Below are positions 27,272 to 37,600 of a DNA stretch of 51,252 bases, piece after piece. The stretch is from Saccoglossus kowalevskii (lineage: Eukaryota; Hemichordata; Enteropneusta; Harrimaniidae), in contig NW_003133348.1 in the NCBI RefSeq assembly GCF_000003605.2, positions 137,973 to 189,224 of the forward strand. The letters are read 5' to 3'. How positions within the stretch are numbered: the stretch's first letter is position 1; each line of letters begins with the position of its first letter. Under the pieces are notes generated by a model. The model did no database searches and was not told the origin of the DNA. It saw only the letters and a program-made list of their open reading frames with translations. Both the position numbers and the translations under genes were made by a program.

Positions 27272-27908
27272 NNNNNNNNNNNNNNNNNNNNNNNNNNNNN
27301 NNNNNNNNNNNNNNNNNNNNNNNNNNNNNNNNNNNNNNNNNNNNNNNNNNNNNNNNNNNNNNNNNNNNNNNNNNNNNNNNNNNNNNNNNNNNNNNNNNNN
27401 NNNNNNNNNNNNNNNNNNNNNNNNNNNNNNNNNNNNNNNNNNNNNNNNNNNNNNNNNNNNNNNNNNNNNNNNNNNNNNNNNNNNNNNNNNNNNNNNNNNN
27501 NNNNNNNNNNNNNNNNNNNNNNNNNNNNNNNNNNNNNNNNNNNNNNNNNNNNNNNNNNNNNNNNNNNNNNNNNNNNNNNNNNNNNNNNNNNNNNNNNNNN
27601 NNNNNNNNNNNNNNNNNNNNNNNNNNNNNNNNNNNNNNNNNNNNNNNNNNNNNNNNNNNNNNNNNNNNNNNNNNNNNNNNNNNNNNNNNNNNNNNNNNNN
27701 NNNNNNNNNNNNNNNNNNNNNNNNNNNNNNNNNNNNNNNNNNNNNNNNNNNNNNNNNNNNNNNNNNNNNNNNNNNNNNNNNNNNNNNNNNNNNNNNNNNN
27801 NNNNNNNNNNNNNNNNNNNNNNNNNNNNNNNNNNNNNNNNNNNNNNNNNNNNNNNNNNNNNNNNNNNNNNNNNNNNNNNNNNNNNNNNNNNNNNNNNNNN
27901 NNNNNNNN
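27272..27908. other. Assembly gap (637 N)
   Basis: This is a run of undetermined bases. It is large enough to hide one or two exons of the minus-strand ADAMTS gene. The long open frames that appear to span it are artefacts. Confidence 0.99.
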
Positions 27909-30900
27909 AAATCAACATTACATAGAAATCACACAGCAGCAGATTCATTTAATCTTCTACATAAATTTGTTAAAAAATAAAGACACATTTTCATCCATGC
28001 AAGCCTGTCATTATTGTTTTCTTTATCTTCAGACAAATGCTAATGATATGTAAATTATATGCAAATTAGCCGCCACTCTGATACATTTTTCTGGGGAGAA
28101 CACTGCCTGGTAACTCCCACAGACCCAACTTCCAATAACCTATGCTGGGGTGATCAAGTACAATAATACCACTAAATCTAGGTCAAGAATTGGGTTTGAA
28201 TGCTGTTGGGGGAGTGGTGAAATGAACAAATCAAATGATCAAATAATACCCCCATCCCATCCTTGTTAAAGAGTTGCAGGTATATCAAGTGTATGATCCA
28301 CATCCAACTTTTAAATCACTTGCCTCATTAACATAATTTTTTTGACATAATCCTGCAACTGTTTCCCTTGAAAGCCAAGCAATAAAAGTTAAGGTCTGTT
28401 TAGTGTCAAGTAACAAATTCCATACAAGCTGCATGCATTCAAGCAATATAATCCATAATACTGCTTGGCAATATCACCTCTTTATCTGACAGCTTTTACA
28501 TTCAAACACTCAAAAGTTGAGTAAGTTATGACCTAATATTTATCTAGTTTAGACCCAATATGCCCAGAAATTCTATTCAAAATGACCACCAATGAAATGC
28601 AAGTTAACACTACCAAGATCACATAGAAATGTGTTTCCATAGAAATATAAGTGACCTCCACCCTTAAAAGATCTCTCTATGTGTTTGTGAGTGTCCTTCT
28701 TTTTTAGAAAGTGCTGCAATACATGGGTCAAGGAGGCCAGCTTTACTATGAATTTATATCATTAATAAATCACCTTAAGATGTAATCTGATTCAGTAACA
28801 AACATAAGGATCTCAATGAACCCATCTGTGAGTTTTTGAAGACCAATTTCAACAGAAGTTTACAAATGGTGCTGATCTATATGAACACAAATCCTCGGCT
28901 CAGCCCACATTTAATGATAAATGGCCTATAAAATGATGGGCAGTGAGAGGTTGAAGTCCAAAGTACCAAATTCAGAAAGAAGGGCATAAATCAGCTCATA
29001 TCAAGGTCAACATATCACCTCTGAGAGATAAAGCTAAATAATCAAGTACATGCCTGGCTTGGCCTGACACGTACCCACATCTGCCATCTCTTTGTCATTT
29101 AGTATCAATGATTTTTAAAACAAATATCTATTTTCATTTAAAAACTTCAATGAAAATTCTGCTTATAATTAACCTACTTAATTTACCATATTAGCAAAAT
29201 TTAGACACCTAATTGCTTGCCATCTTCACCAGCCATTCAGTTCATTCAACTGACGCCTCAACATTACACCTTGGCAGGACTCATATGATAAACCTTTATT
29301 TATTCTTGATTAAATCAAACACAATGGCACGTGCTCTGGTGTGTTTCCATGGTAATTGGAACACAAAGTCACATGTTATGATGCGTTTCCATGGGAAATC
29401 AAATGCGAAGTCGCATATTTATGTCAATTAAGCTATGACGTGATATAAGACTGCAGAATCCATTGGTTCAAATTTGAAAATGATGTGAACACTGATTGAT
29501 GGATCTAGCTGCTGAGTTCCAATACAGCTTTCCTAATACAATCATGCACAGGTTCATAAAGATGGCCATGGATGGACAGTTTCAATGAACCTGTGGGAAT
29601 CAGACAATGATCTCTTGCTTGTTTAATCATCTTGACAGAATTTTGCATCTAAATTTGTGCCTCATATCATGGAAAGTCTAAATATTTCCTGTGGGTATCC
29701 TAGCGTAAACTGTGATCACAAGTCCTTCCCCATGGAGCCCTAATTTGGCTCACATTTGCAATGTTCATGTGGAGTATGGGCAGGGTCTTAGCCAGCCACC
29801 AGTCCACCCTGCAAATGGACTGACAACTTTTTCCCATTTTTCTGTGTTTGCCTATTGTTCTTTGATAATTTTACCAAAATATTTTCAAAACCATCTACAT
29901 TCTTCATTAAGTTGAATTGTTTTGGACTGGCAATTGCAAATTCCTGGCTAATAGCCTGAGTATGGGTAGCAGAATTTGGTACTATTGTAACACAATCCCT
30001 GCAGCATTGTTTCAACTGAGATCAATAAAATAGTATCTGACAAGAAGGTTTGTAGAAGTTAACATAATTTGTTAAAAGCAAATGTTAACATTCCCAGTAT
30101 AAAACATTCCTAAAGAACAGACAACAAATGATTCCTGTAAAATTTAAACAACCACATTTAGTCAATTGGCAGCCATTGGTAAATACCAGTCTGTATTTCT
30201 TGTATCAATGCCTTTTGTGATAATAAAGACATTAAAATGGGCAAATGAAAAGGACTAAGCCTCATTACACTTGATGGGTTGGTAATATAATGTAATCAAC
30301 ATTAATGAGAATGCTTGATTTGGCTGTCTTACACATAGTATAAATTGAAACACTTGTTTGTTTTTTCTCACACAAATATGAAGCAGTTCTAAACAGTTGA
30401 GAGAATAATTGGAGCTTTTAAAATTCATTACCTTCCCCATTTTGGATGATTTATTCTAATTCTCATTAATACTGTAGACACATTAATTATTCACTGGTAA
30501 AACATGCTTGAAAGCAAGCAAAATAATTCTATGGTTCTATCATTTTCTATGGGTACTGTATGTGATATGTGCCACTATTGCAGAAATGAAGGAAACCGAT
30601 GGTATGGTAGTTGCAGATTGATACAATAACACACACACACAAACTGGAGGGAATCCTGGCCACAAAAAAACCTTGACACTGAAATTCCTTTGCAACTTAA
30701 ATGTGAGCAAAGGGTAATAGGAGTGAAAATAAGTGATTAGTGAATGTGGAAATTCCTAGTTTCTGATAGTAGAATTCCTGCGTTTAATAACTCCACAGTT
30801 CAGAGTCATACATACTTGTAATAGATAGAAATTACTATGCGAACGTCTTGCATGAGGCAAACACACCAACCATCATAGGAATTTAAGGTGAGATGGAGTG

Positions 30901-33719
30901 ACATCAAGGGAAACCACTTTGTTTCATTAATTACTGCATTTCTGAAGTATTTTGGTGTTCATGTTGATGATATAATCATTGGTAACTATTTGGTACAAGC
31001 CACTCTTCTAGTTCTTAGATTAGATTGACTGTTTTGGGACAGATGAACTGAAAGCTGAACAGTACCCCAAATACCAGGCAATTACCAATTACTAATTAAA
31101 TATGTTCTACCATCTGATACGAAAATAAAACTTATTGGTGCAGTTAGCATTATTAAATTAAATTGTATACAAAACCTTAACAGTACAAGATGTAGTATAA
31201 AATATTAAAATACTGTGAATTATTTTATACATGGTATGCTGATAAATTAAATTGACACATGGAATCCATGTGCTTCATTATAAATAACATACAACTAGAG
31301 CCTACAGGGGCAAATGATAATCTCAGGGTATTTAATTTTTGCTCAGATTTACGCCTTTGGCAAATATAAATTACAAGTGAAATTAAAGGATTCAAGAGTA
31401 GACAGTTGCATTACTTGCGACCAAAGATCATGGAATATCAATTTATTATATGTCTGTCTTGACTTCTTATAGTACTAAAGATATGTGGAAATTCTAATTC
31501 AACATGCACAACATCAAATTATAGTCACCAATTAATCAAGAATTAATGAGATGTTACACTTCAGGGTATCAATCCACAGCTTGGCTAACACAAACTTTCA
31601 AATTAAAATGAAAGACTGACATTTCTGGTATGTCTTTCACCACAGATAAACCTGAATGGCATAGCTTAAAATGACCTTGTTGGAGTTATTTATACCTTTT
31701 ACCTTGCAATTGGCCTTGACAACAAACTACTACAGGCTGTTATTTTCTTGCTTTAAGGTGTTAATTGCTATCAATTAAGGAGTAACTGCAACCAGATTAC
31801 AGTTTAACAACTATTTGTATACTATTAACACCTTGTAAATGCCCCAGAGGCAACCAATGGGGTTCAGCGGAAGGCCATTCACTAATTCACACCTACTTCC
31901 AAACTTTGACAGCTATCCTCAAAATAAGCAGCCAGTGAGTGTTTATTGTTGTTTTTTTTTAAACCAGGAAAACAAATTACATAATGAAAGTACACTTTCA
32001 CTGGCACTTTTGTGTTTGTACAGGTCAATTATGCTCAGATTCTCTATTAGAATCTAACTCACTGATAAGGAAGCATAAGCAAGTAATTAGTCATTTTTAT
32101 GTAAAGTACAAGTACATGGTATTAGCATGTCCAGGACACACATATACTAAAGAGTAATTCACTTTGACAATAGCTAACAAGCATTATGTAATTTTACAAA
32201 GTGAGAAATTTGTATTCCAGACCCAAATTACTAATATAAATAATATAGATTTACAATATGAATTGCATAATTTTTCTTGCCAAAATTCTGGTGCTCATAT
32301 TCATATATTTTTCTATGATTTCTTTTGGGTGAAATAGACAAAGTTTCCCATTGGCTGCAGGGCTGCGACAGCAAGTGATGTCATCTAAACATGTGGCAGA
32401 CGGCCATAGCATGTTTACATATGAACATTTATCCATGAGCCTTTGCGGTTTTACGGTGTGTTGTTATCGCAGCCTAGGACTCTCCTGTACATCTACAGGT
32501 AATGATTTCTTCGCTCTAAGTATGTACACAACTAGAAAATATAGTTATTGAATCATAAATTCTTTTTAATCAGTAACCACATATTCATTTAGTGGTTTAC
32601 CATTTATTTTCTGATTGTTAATAGCATTTTCTGGGTCAGCGAAAGTGATTACAAGGGATTTTATACATCCACACTATTTTTGAGGTGAGAAAAAAAACAA
32701 AGGCAACATTTCTTTTATGTAGTGGTACATATATATACAAGATCCAGTGGCCCATATCATGCAGTATTTTTCTATAAATGGTCTAGTTACTAATGGCACA
32801 ACACATTTTATCACTATATTCTGCTGTTACTCAGTCTAATCGACGATTTGTTTTGATCTCCACTTTACCAAAGTACAACACAATTCACCTGGTAGTCACA
32901 AGTTTTAAATTATTAATTCACTGTATGCAAAGTATTTAGAAAATATGAGAACTAATCTTAGAGCTAGAGAATACCTGCTAATACCTGTTTCATTCACATT
33001 TACAGCTTATAAATTGCTGGCATTTTTCGGTCCCCACACAAGGTAAATGTTTTTACATGCATTCAAACAGAGAACAAGCAGTCACAAGTATGCAAATGTC
33101 GATAGGAGGCTTATTCTTATAAAAACAACATGATTTTAACTTCCAGTTTGCAAACAACTTTAAAAGCTGGTTGTTGTTGTTGTAACACAAAGGAATTTAG
33201 TCTTGCATAAGATAAACTGGATTTTCTAAACGGTTTCTGAAGAAAAGTTGGTATCTAGTACATGATGGCCAAAAACATTCAACAATATTGATCTACTTAA
33301 AAATGCAATAGGTCTAATGAAATCCTGGGAAACTTATTTAACACTTCTCGACATTAATTCATTAGAATTTTCTATATTTTCAATCAATGAATAACTGAAC
33401 ACACATGCCATAGAAATTGATAATATACACCAAAATCAATCTACAAAGACACAGTATATACTCAGCTATTTAATTTTAGCCCACTGTATGGTCTCAATTC
33501 TAGTACAACCCTGTGATGTTGCTAGATTTTACTAGATAGGTAAATTCACAATTTTGCAATGTAGCCAATTTTATTTAAAAAAAAATCATTACTAAGTAGT
33601 ATATTGTATTATTCTCTACTACAGTTTTACATTCCATGAGTCAAGTTGAGGAATTTTTAATTCTGTTCCATTTTGTCACTTAGATAAGAATTCAAGCTTT
33701 TCTGAAAGACCAATGTAAT
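27909..33719. other. AT-rich non-coding stretch
   Basis: No firm gene was seen. It includes a weak exon candidate at 31839-31934. A lone foldback end near 30470-30507 (TACTGTAGACACATT) resembles the left end of the 2831-3013 element. CpG remains low (about 4 in 30001-31000) and begins to rise after about 33 kb. Confidence 0.5.
31839..31934 (+). CDS. Weak candidate small exon, Pro/Asn/Gln-rich
   Basis: An ATG opens a 32-codon frame running to a good donor (GCCA|GTGAGT at 31935). An in-frame TAA precedes it directly. The peptide, which includes SGRPFTNSHLLPNFDSYPQN, has an exon-like rather than AT-biased composition. No partner exon was found on the plus strand and the family is not recognised. 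It could equally be intronic sequence of the minus-strand gene. Only transcript evidence would settle it. Confidence 0.2.
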
Positions 33720-34085
33720 CACAGTCCCTCTATCATAAATAGAGAGACTGTAGTGTAATCAATGGGTTCATGAAATCCGCATAACATACTAGTACTTAGC
33801 ATTTTTTTCCAGAGCATTATCGAGTAGGGATCTTGAGTACTTTTGAGCAACTTGTCATTATTATCTGTTGTGAATAAACCAATATTTGCTTTAGGACAAT
33901 GATCAGCCATTACAGATTATACAGTAAAACACTCCAGAATTGCAGACATTGGAGCTCCAAAAGAAGGGAAGGGCAAACTGCACAAGTTTTCACAGTGGCG
34001 GATCCAAGCATACACACACTTACACCTGTGCAGTAGTCAGATTCGCCAGGAAGTACCAAAAATGGTAATGATTTCCTGACTTTGA
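33720..34085. mobile_element. Dispersed element, copy 1 (partner at 43742-44070)
   Basis: It starts with the hairpin CACAGTCCCTCTAT...ATAGAGAGACTGTAG (33720-33753). It ends with a block around 34035-34080 reading GTAGTCAGATTCG, then AGTACCAAAAATGGTAA and GATTTC. The second copy has the same two end blocks in the same order and orientation with a different, shorter middle. Frames through it are repeats of each other and not a gene. Confidence 0.6.
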
Positions 34086-34653
34086 ATGACACAGCATATC
34101 ATTAACAGTCTCAGGCGGTATTCAGTGTCAAAACCCTGATCTACAACTGACTTGGGACTGTGTGTTTTTGCAGGCGATTCAATCAGCCTGAACAAAATTA
34201 CCTAGTCATGTATTGAAAGCTTTGAAAGCAAAAGAATCAGTGTTCACGTTAACATTGATGTCAGCCATGCAAGAAACAGAACAAAGACCAAAGTTTTCCC
34301 TTCCTGCAGTAGTTAATTAATCGTAAAATTATTTAATTTTATTCTTGTGTTGAAAACAAAGGACAATTGACCGTGTTGAAAGCTAATCTCATACTCTTGC
34401 TATAAAATATTCTATTGTTCCACCCAAAAGAATGACGCTGCTTTAGTTGCTCAAAATTCTTGCATAAGCTGCAGCAAGCAAATACTGGTAATTACTTTTT
34501 TGGGGGCTGAAAACCATAACTATTGCTGAAGATGTAACTTATTTTAAATGAAAAGTTTGAAAATCTATGTAAACCATATGATTTCATTCGATATAGTTTT
34601 ACTGATTTAAATATTAAGCGAGAATAAAAATTAAACAAATTTTTAACGAATGT

Positions 34654-34669
34654 AAAGTATTCTACAGTA
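34654..34669. mobile_element. Lone right end of the TACTGTAGAATACTTT foldback family
   Basis: AAAGTATTCTACAGTA is the exact reverse complement of the first 16 bases of the element at 11147-11358. No clear left partner was found nearby, so this is probably a truncated copy. It lies about 180 bp downstream of ADAMTS exon 3. Confidence 0.6.
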
Positions 34670-34850
34670 CTCGTGATTACACACAAGGAAGCTCAAAATG
34701 CCATAAACAGAATACTAGTATATATACAGAATACATCTTGGACTGAGCAGTCATTTTTGTTTATGTAGCTCCTTGGAGAGCGTGATTTCTTCTGGATTAT
34801 TAAATAAATACAACTCCAGTGTTTGAGTAATAATGTGGAACTCCTCTTAC

Positions 34851-35019
34851 CTTTAACCCCGCAAGTTGATTCGATTGGTTTCTGTGTATGGGGCAAATCA
34901 GTATGCTTGTAAATCACATGTGGTTTACTGTTCTCATCAGCCACCGTGTCTTTACTATCTTCACTTGGTAAAGGCTCCACATAATACTGTGTTCCATTTT
35001 CAGTTTTGAAGGCACCAAA
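34851..35019 (-). CDS. ADAMTS9/20-like: ADAMTS-like metalloproteinase, exon 3 (end of prodomain)
   Basis: This exon encodes residues 167-222 plus one base of the next codon (169 bp). The acceptor AAACTAG|TTTGGT enters in phase 0, matching exon 2, and the donor is AAAG|GTAAGAGG. The peptide has the YYVEPLP motif (178-184) and KPHVIYKH (198-205), which mark the end of the ADAM/ADAMTS propeptide domain, then a lone Cys (219). An N-glycosylation sequon NGT sits at 174-176. The furin cleavage site and the HExxH zinc site should lie in the following exons, but none was recognised to the left. The match to the ADAMTS9/20 (GON-1) group, from recalled family features, is the best fit; another ADAMTS subfamily remains possible. 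Confidence 0.85.
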
Positions 35020-36605
35020 CTAGTTTTAAAAGAAAAACAAAACAAACAATGTAAGGCTTCAACATGGCTGTTTGAATTGACAGCTTTCAGAAGCATAAAT
35101 GAGGAGATGGTGGCGCTAACTGTGCGAAAACTTTGCTATAGGACAATAGCCTGACCTTTTCAGTGTAACTAAGTTCAGAGTTCGGGACTTGAGTCATCAC
35201 CAATAATAGCAATTCAAAAATCAATTATCATTCATTGCACAGACCAGTAATGCGAAAAGAAAAAATGAACCTAAATAATCCAGAATCAAGAGCTTGCACA
35301 GTGATTACTTAAAGCAAAAATAAATAGACATGCCAAAAATAGAATACTGCAGTGGTAGAACATATTTAGTGTAAAAGTTGAGCGCTAATGTATGTTGACA
35401 GTTGAAGCACACAGTAAGGAAATCCGTTTCCAATTCACTTTAGGGTGCTTTAAACATGAGCCAATATTATAAATAAATTTGGGTTAAAAAAATATCAGGT
35501 CTGCTATATTAAATTACTGTAAAAAATGTTAATGGTAGCCATGAAGACAAAATTTATGTGAAAGTCCATGTATTTAGGGACCCTAGTAACATTTTCACTG
35601 GCAATAATTTTTTTGCGATTTTCACTGTTTCTCACAAAAAAAAAGTAGTGCACAGTAACGGGTATGTTCCATAATAAACCTTGACCAAAATGTAGAATTA
35701 CAAATAAATGAACTCCAATAGTTGTTGACAGTGTATGGTTGTCAGGTTGTGTAGGACTATACACAAAGTACACACAAAGGATGACAGTATTAAAATCCTT
35801 CTTTTATTGCTCCATCAAATATCTGCTTGCCGATCCACCTCCGATGTACCCCCCCCCCCTCAATAGCCCACCAATGATGGTCTATTCCTCATTATCTTTT
35901 CTTGGTTCAAGAATGTAATGTTTGAGAACGAACAAGAAATTATTGACTTGTATTGTTTTTAAATTCAAGCCATCGAGCTGAAGGTGCTGATTTGTCCACC
36001 TAAAATGCTAGTCACAGCAAATTATTTGTTTCTTGCAGCGGTCATGTATGGAATGAATGTCAACAATTTGTAAACAAATATGTAAACTACGGAGTTTGTG
36101 TATAAACGTACAGGTTGTGTACGGACGTGAAAGGAGGCTGCCTCCAGGGAAATAAAAGGTTATGACGACAATTTGAAAGATCATTTGCTCACTGGGACTT
36201 CTTTTTTACTTTACATGTTTAGCGTTGCAGAGGCAATATACCACACAATCAAACGGCGCAACTCCACTTTGTTTACATTCTTCAAATAAATTTACAATTG
36301 TAATCCCCGGAAACGAAGACAGAGGTCACTATCATGGCCCAGCTGGGAATTTACACCAGTTCGGACGTACTGGCTTTGTTCCAAATAGTCTGGCAGCAAA
36401 GCAGACCGGATTACATCGTTCACAAGTCACAAGGAAAGGCACATGTCTTCAACTTGTTTTGTTTTCTGAACGGATGCCGCTGCTACATTTAACCATGATT
36501 TAACATACATAATGAATATGATGCGATCTGGACCTCGGGAGATAGCGGCGTCCATTAAAATTGCGTAAAGTGTGATTATGCTGTGTCGTAAGGAATAATA
36601 CTCAC
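35020..36605 (-). other. ADAMTS intron 2
   Basis: This intron of about 1.6 kb has a phase-0 junction at each end. It contains a C-homopolymer near 35851-35859. CpG density rises across it from left to right. A 92-codon plus-strand frame (36225-36503) has no recognisable domain and is treated as chance. Confidence 0.8.
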
Positions 36606-37009
36606 CATTCCCGCACACAGACTGAACACAGCGTTCGATCCCGGGTGTGAGTCGACATGGCCGGAGAAAAAACAATGACTTACTGACGGCTCTGTCAGTA
36701 TTGTGTCGTCTCCATACTCCCCCGTTAAAGTATCATTAACATTTCCATGTCCCATATTCCCTGAATATTCAAACACAAAACTGCCAGCTAAAAATCCCTC
36801 ATCTTCTCTCAAATTTAGATGGAACTTTTGACCGAATGCTTCGATAACATACGCCGCTGTAGAGTTCCAGCTCTCTTCCGAATTTGCTGCCTGTCTACGA
36901 TTGCGAAAATGAAGATTTGAAGGGAATGTCTTGCCATCTGAGTTCACTCTGATAGGAAACACGACTTCATGGCCTTTGACGGACTGTCCAAGTACTCTCT
37001 TGGAATCCC
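36606..37009 (-). CDS. ADAMTS9/20-like: ADAMTS-like metalloproteinase, exon 2 (prodomain core)
   Basis: This exon encodes residues 32-166 (404 bp). The acceptor TACGCAG|GGGATT completes the split Gly codon of exon 1, and the donor GGAATG|GTGAGT leaves phase 0. The peptide is a Pep_M12B-type propeptide. VVFPIRV (47-53) forms the first strand, followed by FPSNLHFRNRRQ. EAFGQKFHLNL (88-98) is the family's conserved GxxFxLxL-type segment. HCFFSGHV (143-150) with a second Cys in SLCAGM (161-166) is the signature that precedes the EPL motif of exon 3. Sequons NST (80-82) and NDT (123-125) fit a secreted glycoprotein. The prodomain keeps the zymogen latent and aids folding in the secretory pathway. 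Confidence 0.9.
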
Positions 37010-37313
37010 CTGCGTAAAAGATGAAGAATCATAAATACAACCTTTTTCAGCTACGCGAGCAGTTCATTCAAAGAGCCTTATGCGAGTTTAAAATGCGTGG
37101 GCGAATGGTTTTTAAAACTTTCTGAGACATACAGGACTGGTCCAAAGTTATCAAAAGTCGAGTCAAGACCCATAAATCAACGAGAAGGTAAAACTACCTT
37201 TACATAACACACCGCGTCCAGTAGTTACACAGACTTCCATCGCGATTTCAAGGGGCGACAAACTTTGACACACAAGCGTACACTTACATATACAGAATAT
37301 ACAGAAAACCCAC
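37010..37313 (-). other. ADAMTS intron 1
   Basis: This 304-bp phase-1 intron has donor CAAG|GTGGGT and acceptor TTTTACGCAG. Confidence 0.85.
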
Positions 37314-37407
37314 CTTGACCGGCCTGGACGTTCTGTGTTTGAAGCCCTAGCGCTGCTGGCTGCAACAAACACACGAGCAGTACTAAAGCAACCAACACAG
37401 AACACAT
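37314..37407 (-). CDS. ADAMTS9/20-like: ADAMTS-like metalloproteinase, exon 1 (signal peptide)
   Basis: The start is the ATG at 37407-37405, with A at -3. It opens directly onto a classic signal peptide: a short N-terminus, then the hydrophobic core VLVALVLLVCLL, then a small-residue cleavage region around PAALG. The frame stays open 33 bp further upstream to a TTG, but no ATG lies there in frame. The exon ends in phase 1 at CAAG|GTGGGT and joins exon 2 to complete a Gly codon. The product would be an extracellular-matrix zinc metalloproteinase. A GC box and a CCAAT box lie about 150-180 bp upstream. Confidence 0.85.
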
Positions 37408-37409
37408 GA

Positions 37410-37436
37410 TCAACCTGTTACTACCGTACTCTGCAT
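37410..37436 (-). promoter_or_regulatory. Upstream ORF abutting the ADAMTS start codon
   Basis: ATG at 37436-37434 opens an 8-codon frame whose TGA (37412-37410) ends 2 bp before the main ATG. If the transcript starts upstream of it, this uORF could modulate translation by re-initiation. The transcription start is not known. Confidence 0.45.
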
Positions 37437-37440
37437 GCAA

Positions 37441-37600
37441 ACACTGAAGGTCTTTCCCCGATACGATCAGCTGGAGCGAAAGTAGGCTTCAAGCCAAGGG
37501 AACTCCGTTACTGTAATATGGCATTTCTCCAAGACACCCAGCATCGAAATCAGCAAATAGCCCCGCCCCTGATTGAGACGCTTAACCAATCACCACCGAC
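37441..37600 (-). promoter_or_regulatory. Putative ADAMTS promoter region
   Basis: CpG-rich sequence directly upstream of exon 1 carries a GC box (CCCCGCCCC, 37561-37569) and a CCAAT box (37586-37590; ATTGG on the coding strand). No TATA box was recognised. The promoter call is inferred from position and composition. Confidence 0.5.

Noticed and set aside
27199..28053. Long open frames (up to 284 codons) across 27272-27908 on both strands
   Set aside because: Nearly all of their length is N. The apparent openness is an artefact of the gap. The same holds for frames across 13425-13548 and 39985-40626.
1..34850. ADAMTS catalytic exon with a HExxHxxGxxH zinc site on the minus strand
   Set aside because: Sites resembling the reverse complement of the motif were checked by eye (for example near 9290 and 26148). 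None kept the required His-Glu...Gly-His spacing in frame.
36225..36503. 92-codon plus-strand frame inside ADAMTS intron 2
   Set aside because: There is no recognisable domain or splice structure. It lies in CpG-rich DNA where stops are fewer, so chance is the simpler explanation.
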